A DNA stretch of 64,000 bases from contig JAJNNY010000089.1 in the NCBI GenBank assembly GCA_022453515.1, positions 54,403-118,402 of the forward strand, written 5' to 3'. The translations under genes were made by a program, and so were the position numbers. This document shows positions 28,927-40,340 of this stretch, piece by piece (within the stretch, counting starts at the first letter, position 1; every line of letters starts with the position of its first letter). Origin of the DNA: Astrocystis sublimbata (Eukaryota; Ascomycota; Sordariomycetes; Xylariales; Xylariaceae). The notes under the pieces were generated by a model. The model was given only the letters and a program-made list of their open reading frames with translations. It was not told where the DNA came from and made no database searches.

Positions 28927-29500
28927 AACCACAGCCTGTACGCTACAAAATGAGAGGGGACTTGTATGGGGAGTTCAAAAGGGATAGGCGAGCTCTAATA
29001 TAGATTTCATTTGCACTGGGGGGGGGTGACAGGATGACAGGTTAGTGGTGAGCCACTGCTATGTATAAATACACGAGTAAGGGCTTAATGACATGAATTC
29101 CCGAACCTGTCCCAACTGCTTGGGAGGGTCCGGCTTATTATATAGAAAAATTACAGATATAACCACCCCCTGGGGCACAGCTTCGCCACTGGTGGCCGCA
29201 GTCCGTATGATTAAAGGGGACTGGCTGGCTCCTTCCTGTTACGCTATTAGTAACTCACAGGTGGTCGCCTGTATCGACGTGCTAAACCAAGGCACCTGTT
29301 GCTTCATAATAAAAACATGGTTCTAACTAATCTTCACCCGTTTTGCGAAACAGGAAATTCCGGAAAGCAAGGATCCTACGTTTGTATAGGAGCAGAGCCA
29401 CGGCAGGCGATGAGATGGTCCCAGAAAAGGAATATGGTCTTATTAAATCATACGCTGCAATATATCGCTACTATATAAAGACTATATAAAACAAGGCCCC
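28927..29500. other. No gene recognised
   Basis: Frame 29093-29326 (+) has no domain. The sequence ggggggggtgacaggatgacagg occurs near 29020. Otherwise ordinary intergenic DNA. Confidence 0.4.
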
Positions 29501-30340
29501 TATAATAACTAGGAGCTAACACCTCGCCCTCTTTTTACTTCGATGCTCTCTTTATATCTGGTTACATATAGCACATTTCTTGGGTAGTGTGTCCCTTATA
29601 TAGCCTGCCAGATCTTTCCAGCAGTGGGCTGATACCCTCTGGTAATAATGACAGAATAGCCCCTAGGCCTCTTTTTGGCGCGACCTGTCTTCCGACCGTA
29701 GGCTCATCGCGACTGCCCGTATAAAGTAAACGCAATCATTCTGATCTGCCTTTACTAGCGCTGTATCGATATTCTATATGGAAAGGGATGGTCTAAAGCA
29801 CTCTGCCGTTGTAAACATAACGCTAGGCACTACGCCCCCTTGCAAAGTGATGATACAATCGATCTAGGATCTTGATCTGGGCTGACTTGGCGGTTATATT
29901 AGTGGCGTAGTATATCGAGGTTGCATCCGGACGTACGAGTTGTTCTATTACCTTATGTATAGATACAGGTTGGAGAGGCTGACGCGGACCGCCTCGAGAC
30001 AAGATTGTTGTTGCCTTATTGAATTCGTGTAAAAGCTCGGTTATGTAAATATCTAACGGTGGTTTATATGCCCAGCATTCATCGGCTCGTACTAGTTCTA
30101 GCGGGCGTAATCCTAATATAGTCCACATGGGCGCTTCTCTTAGCTGAAGGTCGGATAAACCACCGGCTCTTTCGATTTCCTTTTGGTAGGCATTAGAGAG
30201 GGGTGCTAATGGGCCATCAAAGGTCGTAACGAAATCCTGATACCAGGACTCAGCAGATCTCGCGATATATCGTATATCATGCGTCTGGAAGCTTATCAAC
30301 CTTTTTTATACCTATTGGTCTTGATATGACGAGCGAAGTT
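29500..30340 (-). pseudogene. C2H2/JmjC module, copy 1: truncated and internally deleted
   Basis: The main frame (30299-29823) reads SAESWYQDFVTTFDGPLAPL, KPPLDIYITELLHEFNKAT, SRGGPRQPLQP and PDATSIYYATNITAKSAQ, and matches copy 2 at 39354-39720. Downstream, 29510-29820 matches the end of the JmjC domain and the C-terminal tail of copy 2 (38645-38960). The piece between, which in copy 2 holds the JmjC core, is missing at about 29860, and the zinc-finger exon is missing at the 5' end, where the frame runs into the 10-bp minisatellite. The gene is therefore dead although its main frame is open. It is the better-preserved copy at the base level over the shared part. Confidence 0.65.
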
Positions 30341-30349
30341 GGATCTTAA

Positions 30350-30532
30350 GAGAGGACGAGAGAGGACGAGAGAAGATGAGAGAAGATGAGAGAAGATGAG
30401 AGAAGATGAGAGAGGACGAGAGAAGATGAGAGAGGACGAGAGAGGACGAGAGAGGACGAGAGAGGACGAGAGAGGACGAGAGAGGACGAGGGGAGGACGA
30501 GAGAGGACGAGGGGAGGACGAGGGGAGGATAT
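30350..30532. repeat. 10-bp minisatellite (agaggacgag), about 18 units
   Basis: The unit alternates between agaggacgag and agaagatgag, with a few ggggaggacg variants at the right end. The Ser/Leu-rich open frame across it is an artefact. A shorter tract of a related unit (gggaagacga) lies in the same relative place beside copy 2 of the adjoining module at 40023-40080. Confidence 0.95.
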
Positions 30533-30540
30533 GGGGTCAT

Positions 30541-31531
30541 TTGGGTAGACTAGTCCTAACGCTAAGTGTACTAGGGATTGAACAACCCCTGAGAACCAGC
30601 TACGTTATATAGTAGGACATACTTTAAAAAAAGCAGCAGGGCGAGTTCGTAGAACAGTAAAACAATACACACCCCTTATTAACTAGATAACTCATGTTTA
30701 ACTATAGTATATAACATCTAGTCTTTTAATTACTTCCTAGACTTCCTCTATCTCTATGTCTTAGCAGAGCCGTAAGAAGGTGTGAGTGGCCTGGATGCCT
30801 GCTTGGCTCGGCGGCGTCAGCCTCGGTAAGCGCTTCCTCATGCGGGCTCGGCATTCCAGGGAGGCGAGCAACCGGGAGGGGGGAGGCGGGGTGAAGTGAC
30901 AGCAGCCATACATAATTCTATACAAATCAGTCGCAGCTCACCTTTTCCCCCTTTCGAAGTGTGACACATGCATGGACCGATGTTGCCAAGCCGCTAAATC
31001 CAAGCTACTGGATCTAGCGCTTATCGGTGCCGAATCGTCGGGACGGCTCGTGCAATCACAGCAATTGGACACATTATACAACATACAGCCCTCATGATCT
31101 CGTGATCTCGTGATTCCGTATGCCGACGTTATTACTTAATTTAAATATATACTTTTCTAGATAGACCAGCTTTTACTATTTAACTCTAATTATATCCCTT
31201 GAATGTTTAAAGCTAGATTCTTACTATTAGACTGCCTTTTCAGCCAGCTTCCAAACCGGGAATAGAGCCCCTGTTCTAAGTCCCTTTTTAAACAAACTAG
31301 CGTGTTCATATCACATCTAGGGCAACTCAACCCTGCCCTCCCCCTCGAGGTCCATCAGTCCCGGCAGTCCAGCGGAGCTGGCTGCGTATTACCGGTTCAC
31401 AGGAGCACGTACGGTTCCAACTACTTGGATTGGGATATGAACCGCTATGGTGCTATATATCTCCCCTGCTATAGCTTCCCTTCGCTGCAGGACTCTTCGT
31501 TCTCGTGGACCTTCCTTTGTCTTAAAGATTT
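30541..31531. repeat. Flank of the C2H2/JmjC module, copy 1
   Basis: 30780-31080 aligns with 40470-40745: shared stretches include ctagcgcttatcgg, gtcgggacggctcg, tacataattctata and gccaagccgcta. It is therefore part of the same duplicated block as the coding module. No gene was recognised; 31140-31300 is TA-rich. Confidence 0.6.
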
Positions 31532-32115
31532 TTACTTCTCGTGCTTATACACGGCTTTGGCTTCTGGGTAAAACTTAATGCGAGTCTTGCGACCCCTCTT
31601 CTGGGTATGTTTATAAAGGTGATCGAGCCAGTTATCTCGCCGGTTGAAAGACTTATTGCAAAAGATGCAGACAGGGCTAGCCCTGTCTAAGGTATGGAAT
31701 CTGGGAGGTGGTTTAGTGGGAATCCCTAAAGTAACAACGGCAAAGCCCCATACATCGATATATGTCGCCTTAAATGCTCCGGTCTCGCCCACCCAAGCGT
31801 ACTACACCCAGGCTCAAGGCACCTGAACTGCCTCGGGGCTGACAGGTCCGCCTGGCTCTGTTTCCGAGGATGTCCCGGCCCGCGCGGCGGCACAGACGAT
31901 ATGTAGTCCGCGAGATCTGTCTCGGCACTCCCTCTACCCAGGACAGTTGTCTCGAAGGTTTGCTGAAGTCCCCAAGGAAACTCAAGCGGCAAGAAAGGAT
32001 ATATTTCGGTAGTTAAGCGGTTACTATTTGGACATAAGTTGAAAGGGCTACTGTGGCCGAACTTATGAGCAAAGATCTCATCGTTGAATTCTGGTGCTGT
32101 GAAGTCGAATGCCAT
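31532..32115 (-). CDS. C2H2 zinc-finger protein, two exons, intact
   Basis: Probable sequence-specific DNA-binding protein. Exon 1 (32115-31754) and exon 2 (31700-31532) are joined over a 53-bp intron (GTATGG donor, CACTAAAC branch, CCCAG acceptor), restoring one frame of 176 residues. The first finger spans the intron: CLEPGC, then ARPEHLRRH and ISIFH supply two Cys and two His. The second is CIFCNKSFNRRDNWLDHLYKH, a clean C-x2-C-x12-H-x3-H. The N-terminal 90 residues are acidic and low in structure, followed by a basic Arg/Pro stretch. There is no internal stop, unlike most neighbours. Target genes are unknown. Confidence 0.78.
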
Positions 32116-33746
32116 TGAAACTATATGTATGAACCCGGTTCGAGACAGTTAAGCATGGGCTAAGCCTCAACTGTTTCTAGAAGACTAGATGCTGAAATGG
32201 ATCGAGTTTGGATATCTCCCAAGACTGGCAAGCCTGTATTTAAATAAACCTAAAGTAGAGAGACTACACTATATGATAAAGTGATAAAGTACAGATAATC
32301 TAAGGCTAACAAGGATCAAAAGTGTTGTTGGCGGCTTAACACCACCCTCGCAGGCGATTGGGCAGCCATTGGCATCCGGGCAACTTGGGTCCCAGATATA
32401 CGGGATAGGTAGCACTAACACGTGCCCGCCAAACCACCAGTCCATTTCTCCCGTCGACTGCTTCGTAGAAGCGGTGCCGTTGATATCCGGCCGTGGGATC
32501 GCGACTTCGGGAAAGCTTCAGATATGCCTTAATATATCCTTGATTGAGTACATCCCACAGCTGTTATCTTCCGCATATAGTCAACAAGCCGACGTGGTAT
32601 CATGGCCATCCCATTTTATCACGTGGAAGGATTCCGCTAAAGAGTCGCGATGGCTTTTTTTCCTGCTGCTAATATCCCCTTCCGTATCGAGCGCTCTTCG
32701 CCAATGATGCCCGTTATATCCATCCTTCCTAACGACATGTTGCTGGCTGCTGTGAATGAATGTGGCAGGGATGAGCAGAGTGAACGGGGTTATCTTTACA
32801 CCTACCCCCCCCGGGGGGGGGGGGGGGGGGGGGGGGGCAGCCCTGGCTTAATTACTTGCTATATTTCTCCGTGCTAGAAATTCCAGCTTATTTTAATCCA
32901 GATTCTCGATTGATGAATATCAAGCCCATCATGAGGCTTGCCATATGCATGGAATGCAGCACCGACGGTGGCTGCAGGAATGCCCTTTGCTACTTTGATA
33001 TCACATATAGCTTGGCTCGTTGAGCGACATGGATGATTCCTCCCACCCCCCACTATTATAGTTACCTCTTCCGCTCACATGCATTAGTCTTTTTGAATCG
33101 TCTGGACAGGAGGCTCGTCATTGGCTCGTCATTGATTTGATCATGTCTCTGATTTGACTTCTCGGTTCCTTGTGCACGACCCAACCTGACCGCATGTTTC
33201 CTAATTAGCCCTACACTCAAGATCTCTTATATTCCAAATCAAGAGACGACACTGCCAGTTTTGCATATAACAGCCCAAAATTAGCTATTCGTTTGTCGAT
33301 AGCCGGAGCTCTTTAGTGTTACGAGCCGAACAGGTGACCGGATGGACAGGCCTGCAGTAGCAACGAGTTCCAGCTGGTTAAGTAGAATCATGTGGCAGAC
33401 TTGATAGGCTCAGAGCGTCGAGCGGCTTAAGCCTAGGGGGGTCGCAAAGGAAAACTAAAAAGAAGCAATATACGGATAAAAGATTATATGCAGCTTAGTA
33501 CTTTTACTGTTTTATCTTTTCACTATATAATCTAGGCATATATATATCGTAGTTCTTAGAATGACTTATATAGGAATGATTTTTTAGCAATTTAGCAGTT
33601 TCGTATATAATGCTAATATAGAAGCTTAATTGATTCAACAGGTTATTATATATAGGTAAAGTTAGCCTTTTTATAATGCCTAAGTTCAGGGCTTTTCTTT
33701 TTTATTCTTGTTTAAGTGCTAGCTAATAGCATAGCAACTTATAGTA
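32116..33746. other. No gene recognised; contains a C8G25 tract
   Basis: Moderate GC with frames on the plus strand (32369-32877) lacking domain or splice signals. The homopolymer tract is listed separately. 33440-33740 is TA-rich. Confidence 0.4.
32805..32837. repeat. C8G25 homopolymer tract
   Basis: Eight C are followed directly by 25 G. The run could form a G-quadruplex or an assembly-prone slippage site; the exact length in the genome is uncertain for any read technology. Confidence 0.9.
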
Positions 33747-34313
33747 TTAACTATCCTGCCTGCTTTTGTTACTAGGGAGGTCGAAATGGACATGCTTTAC
33801 GGGTTTATCTCGCATAGCGATCTCTTTATTATGTTCGGCAATTTTTAAATTTCGACGAAGCTGTCTTATGATTTCTTGCTTTACCATGTCCGCTTGCTGT
33901 TGTTTTAGATCCTTCACCGCGACCCGACTAAGCCCCGATCTCACTTCTGTAATTCGTATGGTGTGCGTGAAGGGGTGCTGCATCACCCCGCCGCCCGTGT
34001 GATAGGTTGTTTGCGTATTCTCGTATATCTCAATGTGCCAGCCCGAGCAACACCACGGGCTTTCAGATAGCACGTCATTGCCTAGAGATTGCCTGGGATG
34101 TCTATGATGTCGAATGCACGTGTTGGAGAGCCGTAGTGAAACCACGGGAGAAAGCAGATCCGTTCGATCGATCCCATGTGGGGAAAGCAAGGTGCCACGC
34201 GAGGTCCTGGCTTTTGTCTGTCGTATTATCGTACTGTTTGTCTCTAGGTCGCCTTTTTAGTATTATAAACACTTATGTATGTAAAGATAAGAGGTACGCT
34301 TACCAGAAGACAT
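33747..34313 (-). CDS. Small coiled-coil protein of unknown function, two exons, intact
   Basis: A 10-nt first exon (34313-34304, ATG TCT TCT G) is joined over a 51-bp intron (GTAAGC donor, ATACTAA branch, AAAAAG acceptor) to 34252-33747, giving 171 residues with no internal stop and a TAA end. The N-terminal half is basic and His/Arg-rich. The C-terminal half (about residues 115-160) is a charged helix, KDLKQQQADMVKQEIIRQL, likely a coiled coil. I do not recognise the family. The very short first exon explains why the start is hidden; without the splice the frame has no ATG. Confidence 0.6.
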
Positions 34314-34913
34314 GATCGCGGTCACTTTTATCAATGAGTAGTAGTTAATATAAAGCTTCATATAAAGGACTGTTATTATTTTTAATGTAGCTTTTGAATG
34401 TTTGCTTATGCTTAAGCTAAGGCCCGTATCCTGGATTATGGATTTATTTACGAGCCAAAAACCCGGGACGTTATAAAGATCTCCTTTAAGTCTGTCGTGC
34501 TTTTAGACTAGTTAAAGAGAAGACTATATAAAAGAGCGTCGCATGGCTGTAAGCCGGTCATTGCCCTGCCGTAGTGAATCAATGATGGTACTGTGTAATC
34601 ATCACCTAGAGCTGGTTTTTCGGGGATAACTGCTTTATATCCAATTGTAAGAGCTGGGTATAGGCTTAGACCAAGTAGTAAACTAAGTAGAGATTAGATA
34701 CAGAGAAAGGTTCTAGATTTCGCTATTATAATGATATAATGCTTTAAGGAAATAGCTTTCGAACGGATATGCTAAACCGTATTAAAGACAAATATAATAG
34801 TTATTTAACCGTATATAAACTCCCCCCACCCGACTGTTTCCGAGCTTTTGCGTGTTGCTCACTACTATAGACCAGGCAGGCGTGTGTATACGGCCGCTCT
34901 AACAAGTTCATAT
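34314..34913. other. TA-rich intergenic DNA, nothing recognised
   Basis: All frames are stop-filled. No repeat copy recognised. Confidence 0.45.
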
Positions 34914-35378
34914 TTAAAAAAATTCGATATTAAGTAAAGACATATCTCTTTCGAATAAGCGCCGCATAGTTTCGAAAGCTTTCTTGCCTGGACTAACATA
35001 TGTACGCTTGATGTAAGTTCTGGTCTTTGCTAGTACGATACCAGGCCTTAGGTTGTTCGCCAGCCGAGGCGATTCTGAGCTGGAATCGGAAGAGTGGTCG
35101 GTGTAGCTGGAATCGCTAGTAGTGGATAAAGGCCCGCTGTGCTTTCTGGATCTAGTAATGTCATCCGGCCCAAAGCGATCGCAGATGGCAAGGTTAACCC
35201 CGAAGCGGTCTAGGAGGCCCCTCTCTGGCTCAAACGAAAACGTTCTCCCCCTATCGATACCTATCAATACCATTTGGGCTGTAGTAAGGTCGTTTAATTC
35301 CCCCACCTTCCTTATCAAGCTTTCTCTTCGAGTTTTAAATGTCTGCCTTTCCCTCTGGTCTTCTGTGCGAGCTATAGT
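34914..35378 (-). CDS. MADS-box-like (SRF-type) protein fragment
   Basis: The exon starts after a good acceptor (cctaactttactatag, ending 35371 region) and reads ARTEDQRERQTFKTRR, then ESLIRKVGELNDLTTAQMVL and IGIDRGRTFSF. This follows the MADS pattern: a basic block with R-Q-TF-KRR, then L-KK--EL--L--A-V-LI, then a G-KLYEF-like strand. The downstream part is a Ser-rich linker and a basic tail (PGKKAFETMRRLFERD), ending in TAA. The first exon, which would contain the N-terminal arm, could not be found; no GT donor occurs in the nearest 80 bp upstream. So this may be a truncated gene. MADS proteins bind CArG-type DNA as dimers. Confidence 0.5.
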   Translation of the reverse strand, partial: TIARTEDQRERQTFKTRRESLIRKVGELNDLTTAQMVLIGIDRGRTFSFEPERGLLDRFGVNLAICDRFGPDDITRSRKHSGPLSTTSDSSYTDHSSDSSSESPRLANNLRPGIVLAKTRTYIKRTYVSPGKKAFETMRRLFERDMSLLNIEFF

Positions 35379-35932
35379 AAAGTTAGGTCTTGATTAATAA
35401 GAGATAAGATAAGTATGAGCTAGTTGTTTAGTGAATGGCTCGGGAGATTTGGAGAAGTTGTTCTATTATTGGGGAGAGAACTTGGAAGCAGGAGCAAGCC
35501 TTTCTTAAGATCCGGAAATACGGCGGTATGGTGGATATTTGGAATGTCTCTCATCCATATATAGCTGCTATAGCTACGTTTCTGGACGGCCCAGTTCCTC
35601 CGCATTATATGGTAATATGTTAAGAGGCTTGTCCTATATTCTGGATACGGTGCCTCTATAAAGAGTGAGGCTGGGTAGATGTATTTTTAGCTCTAGAGGT
35701 GCGTAACCAAAAACAGAGCCCCAGAATTAAGGATTAGCTTAGAAACGAAATAGCTAGTAACATAAAACACCTTAATATCAAAAAACCAGAAACCAGGCTC
35801 AAGGCTTATATATATAGTTTAAATTTTAAACCTGTTTATATATATGTTTTTATTCGAAATTAAAGATATTAAATACTTTTTTACTAAATATACCTTATAA
35901 TATTTTAGGGTTTAACAAGAAAATTTGCAGAA
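35379..35932. other. Short spacer; TA-rich before the ferric reductase
   Basis: Opposing frames at 35420-35605 (-) and 35435-35623 (+) share the same DNA; neither has a domain. 35750-35930 is TA-rich and contains TATA-like stretches upstream of the ferric reductase ATG. Confidence 0.4.
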
Positions 35933-37720
35933 ATGAATATAGTTAGCATCTATTCTATTGTTTTTGGTGGATTAACCGCATTATATCCATTGTATAGAAT
36001 CATTCACTTTGTTATCCACCTTGTTATACCGCGTTTTATCGTTCGCTTTGCCCGTTATGTTCGGTATCCTTTATTCATACAGCGGAGTAATAACCGCATG
36101 AGCGTTCCTCGATTAGAGTTGCTGGTTTTTCTCATTTATGTAACTTCCAATGCTGTGCTGCTAAGCCTACGGAGCCGCGGCATAGAAGATATACAACAAC
36201 GGGCCGCGATGTTAGCAATCATCAACACAACGCTGCTATTCCTTGGAGGCAGAACAAACCCCCTTGCCGACTTCTTGCGGGTTCCGCTATCGACGTACTA
36301 CTTGAGCCACCACTGGGTTGGGAGGGTCGCTATTCTCGAAGGCTTAATACACTCGGGCCTCATGTTGACACGGACCCGGCATGGTCAGGCTACATATAGA
36401 TCTCTATCCGGGTATATCGTAAGTTCTGCTTTTTATAGACGCTAGAAGTGGTAGTTCATAAGTTAATACGTGAGAAGGCCGCCGGAGGACTTCTGACGCT
36501 CCTACTCACATCCCCCTTTTTTCTACGTCGCTTCTTCCGGACCTATTTCCGCAGTCATTTCAGTACTCTGCATGCCATCCTATCGCTCTTATCATTAGCG
36601 ACCCTATTCTGGCATGTGATTTCACAGCCCGGCACTGTTCCCAAGGTCTGCGTATCCGTTGCGAGTGCTTTGTGGGGTTTGACGACCCTGTACCGATTCC
36701 TCAGGCTGGCCTATCGGTCCGGGGGTATAATAGAGCGGGCCGAGTACTTTGGAGAGACGACTCGGATCCGCCTGAGCAGTAAACGCCACATACATGCCCC
36801 TGCAGGGAGTTATTTCTACGTGTTCCCCCCTGGAGCCTTACTCGGGTACAATATCCTGCAGAGCCGCCCGCTCATAGTACTATGGCGCCACTTGCCTGAA
36901 TCCCCCGCCGTTTCCAGCACGCTAAGCTTCCTCGTGTCCAACCAGGACAGGCATTCCCCTTTCCGTGATCTCAAGGACGGCCAAAGACTACTTCTCGATA
37001 GTCCATACGGCCAAGACCTTGGGCTCCGACACTACGAGACGGTCATTATAGCCGCGAAAGGGATCGGGATTACAGGCACCCTCACGTCCGCTCTGGAATT
37101 AATAGAGCGTCAGCAGCATAACTCAACAGTAAAGAAACAGAGGTCGAGGATCTATAAAAACCTTTTCCGAGACTCGACCAGGAAAGTTGCCATTTTCTGG
37201 AGCCTGGAGCATAATTCCCAAGAAGAATGGGTCGCATTAGAACTCCAGGCCCTAAAGAATCTAGATATAAAGAACGTAAGGTATTACCTTTTGTTGCTAT
37301 AAAGCTTTGTATTAACTTATCTAGAATTTCTTTGTTATATAGTATATCTATCCATCCATATCGGATAAACCTAAGCTCTTTGATTCGAAATTCTGGAAAT
37401 GCTTTTGCCTAGAAGACAAGGACAAAGCACAGAGTGAACAGTTTTACCTAGATTCTCTAATATCGCAAGATATCGAGGCCCCTAGCCGTAGCATAGTTAT
37501 GGGTAAGTCTGTCCCTCCTCTCGCCTCGATATGTCTTCATAGTTAATAGCTGCGCGAATAGCATGCGGAGATCGAGACTTCACGGGGCAAATGCGTGGCA
37601 CTATACTATCACGGACCAGATCAGATCGACCCGTGAACTTTGTAGAGTTGGAATTTCGACCGCGCAAGAACACGTCTGCTGTAATAGAGGTAGTGCCATA
37701 ACCTGTGACAAATCGGTTAC
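35933..37720 (+). pseudogene. Ferric reductase-like transmembrane oxidoreductase (FRE), 3' end decayed
   Basis: The family moves electrons from NADPH through FAD and two haems across the plasma membrane to reduce Fe3+. Exon 1 is 35933-36418; a 59-bp intron (36419-36477, GTAAGT) gives the join SLSGYI-AAGGLLTLLLTS, as expected for the family. Exon 1 has several membrane segments; exon 2 has HISTIDINE-bearing helices (YYLSHHWVGR, EGLIHSGL, LHAILSLL...FWHVI), an FAD region (HIHAPAGSYFYVFPPG) and a nucleotide-binding motif VIIAAKGIGITG. The frame ends at 37302. A second in-phase intron at 37276-37324 would extend coding through one TAG to about 37497, and a further GTAAGT occurs there, but the canonical C-terminal CGP motif is not seen. 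So the end is probably damaged. Ferric reductases are frequent Starship cargo. Confidence 0.82.
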
Positions 37721-38644
37721 AATGGTCGAGCTGATACAGCACTTCCAGGAGCAGTATAGATACATTATCTAAGAGGTATAGCTAGTAGATGGAATGTTCC
37801 TAATTTATAAGTATGAATAGACGGGTCCATAGGGCCTGCTCATTAGGGAGGCTTTCTAGGCCTCGTACCACTACGCAAAGTTTGAAGTCCGTATAATAGC
37901 CTTTTACTTGAAGAGTTTAGCAATATGTTAAGATAATAGTTAAGAGATTTATACAAAGCAAAGATTGAACGGCAGATAACTTTTATTAAGAATAGGGTTT
38001 GAAATTATTTAAGCTCCCCGATTACGATTTCAGGTTCTATTGACTGAATTGCAAAAGTTACGTAAGGGTAATCCATAGGGTTGCTCTTATTAGAATAAGC
38101 GAGTTAGCTAGCGAATAAAAGGTTATTATTAAGGCTATCCGTGGGACACGAGTTTAAAAAGGAGCGAGGCATGATTGGAACAGTACCGGAAACGCTTAAT
38201 ATGCATGTAAGGGTAAGAAAAGTTTCGATAGCTTATCCTAGCGCAAAAAGCAAAATATCTGGTCTCTCTTGTTACTATTGCTTGCAGAGCGTAGTGATTG
38301 GGGTAAGCATTTTGTAGATATACTTATACTCAAACGGATAGAGAAAGTACTCCCGTCCTAACGTAGCGTTTGTTAATATGATTGTTTTCGTATCGTATGG
38401 ATTAGGGCCGCGGTAGACCATGCGATACTTCTCCATTATATAGACAAAGCCGGAGAAGATAAGCATATAAATCAAGAGATCCAAGCCCAAAGAAAAAAGT
38501 TAAAGCTTTTATATATAGATAAAGTATTTTATTTTTCTTACGAAAGCATATAAAAAGAACATGATCTGCTAATTGCGTTATTCGCTGCGCTATACCACTT
38601 TTGTGCCAAAACTAAACCCAACAGAGCCTTGTCATGACTAGAGG
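37721..38644. other. No confident gene; dispersed repeat fragment at 37836-37900
   Basis: 37836-37900 (gctcattagggaggctttc) resembles 46826-46890 and the reverse complement of 17455-17500. A minus frame at 38275-38490 (71 codons, hydrophobic start MGLDLLIYMLIFSGFVYIM) might be a small membrane protein but has no support beyond being open. Confidence 0.4.
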
Positions 38645-39953
38645 CTAATACCTTGCCCTCCTTCTGCTTCGATGGCCGCTCCATGGCTGGTGACACACAG
38701 CACATTTCTTAGGCAGCGAATCCCTCATGTAGCCCTTCAGTTCTTCCCAGCGGCGTGTCGATACCCTCTGGTAATAACGACAAAGCAGCCTCTGAGCCTC
38801 GTTTTGGCGCGACTCGTCTTTCGAGCGTAGGCTCATTATAACAGCCCGTACAAAGTAAGCACAACTATTCTGTTCGGCCTTTACTAGTGCTATATCCATA
38901 TCCCATATTAAAACCGATAGTTTTAGACATTCTGCCGTTGTAAACATTATGCCAGGCGTTAGACCCCTGTTCAAAGTGATGGTACTGTAAATATAGCCGG
39001 GCGGTAGATATAAGGCCTGATCTTCCGTCTGGATATAGAACTCTCCGCCTTCGAGCACCCCTTATAGCTCTATAAACATGGCATTAGATTGGTATGCCTC
39101 CTGTAACTTTACGTAATTATCGGCAGTAGGGGGATAAAAAACCCAGAGCTTTACACATCCGCCATGGAGCAACGTTAACCCATGTGAACCATGATCTATA
39201 GTGTAGCATTAGTATGGCTCTCAAGAGTTAGGTAAAGGCTTACCTGCCAATGTGAATATCTACAGCAGAGAACCGAGGGGTTATGTTTGTGGTCGCTTCG
39301 TGGTCCGTTTCTAAAACTAGAAAATCCCCGTACAGTTAATCGGGGATTTTGATCTAGACTGACTTAGCAGTCATATTAGTAGTATAATATATCGAGGTTG
39401 CATCCAGATATAAAAGTTGCTTTATTACTTTATACAAGGGTAGATAGTGGAGAGGCTGGCGTGGACCACCTCGGGAGAAGACGGCCGTTGCATTATTAAA
39501 ACTATACAACAGCTCCGCCATATAAATGTCTAGGGGTGGTTTATATATACAGCATTCGCCGGCCGGTAATAATAGCAGCGGGCGCAATCCTAACTTAGTC
39601 CATATGGGCGCTTCTCTTAGCTAAAGGTCGGATAAACCACCGGCTCGTTCGATTTCCTTTTAGTAGGCATAAGAGAGGGGTGCTAACGGACCATTAAAGG
39701 TAGTAACAAAATCCCGATACTAGCACTCGGCGGATCTTGCTGTAGGGTCGGTATTAGGCGCCTGTAGAGTTATAGACCTCTCTTTATGTCCGTTGGTTTT
39801 TATATAACGGGTGAAGTTGGATTGTATAACAAGTTTGTTGCAAACCTGACAGACAATTCGATTTGTCTGATCATGCGTCTTTTTATGGCGGGCCCAGTTC
39901 GACATAGTAATAGACCGTTTGCATCTAAGGCAAGATATAAGCTCTTTAGACAT
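38645..39953 (-). pseudogene. C2H2 zinc-finger plus JmjC-domain protein, copy 2, broken
   Basis: Reading leftwards: two C2H2 fingers (CLRCKRSITMSNWARHKKTH; then CQVCNK...), a linker shared with copy 1 (KPPLDIYMAELLYSFNNAT, SRGGPRQPLHY), then a JmjC-type cupin: SAVDIHIG, TIDHGSHGLTLLHGG, KLWVFYPP, YLPPGYIYSTITL and PGIMFTTAECLKL, and a Cys-containing tail (CAVCHQPW). JmjC proteins are Fe(II)/2-oxoglutarate dioxygenases, often histone demethylases. Several TAG/TAA codons interrupt the frame (after NITAKSV-like, after IPD, before GVLEGG). In finger 2 the first zinc His is Tyr (CAT to TAT). A donor GTAAGC at 39243 suggests an intron between DIHIG and TIDHG, but no acceptor keeps the frame exactly, so a small indel is likely. 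Confidence 0.7.
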
Positions 39954-40022
39954 TGTTTATTATTCTGCGCTTGTTCTTATATATTATTCAACGAAATATT
40001 ATGAGGTAAGAGATGAGTAAAA

Positions 40023-40080
40023 TAGACGAGGGAAGACGAGGGACAATGAGGGAAGACGAGGGAAGACGAGGGACGACGGA
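40023..40080. repeat. 10-bp minisatellite (gggaagacga), about six units
   Basis: Short tract of the same unit class as 30350-30532, located just 5' of the zinc-finger exon of copy 2. Its presence at the same relative position marks both as part of one ancestral module. Confidence 0.85.
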
Positions 40081-40153
40081 AGCCCTTTTGAATACTTTTA
40101 GCTTCTGTTTATATTACTCCATGGGATAATTCTTGGGCCCTCTAACGTATCTG

Positions 40154-40340
40154 TCAGATATAAGCGATGCCTTGCAGCAGATGGTAATTCGTCGTGTTCA
40201 TTGTTGTAACCGTTGTGTTGTCAGGAGACGCGTCCGTACTAGAATAGTATGTGGAACCTGGTCTTCCTGACATGGGTCCTACATCTAGCCCTTATTTAAC
40301 CAATAATACGGATAACCTCATACCCCTTACATTTGACAGT
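40154..40340 (+). repeat. Dispersed repeat A (LTR-like), copy 1
   Basis: From tcagatataagcgatgcc on, about 185 bp match 60064-60245 in the same orientation with scattered transitions; shared blocks include cagcagatggtaatt, ggagacgcg, actagaatagt and aatacggataacct. Length and lack of coding suggest a solo LTR or non-autonomous element. Confidence 0.7.

Noticed and set aside
30346..30540. Ser/Leu repeat protein and possible CRISPR-like array
   Set aside because: It is a head-to-tail 10-bp minisatellite with no spacers; CRISPR is also not expected in a fungus.
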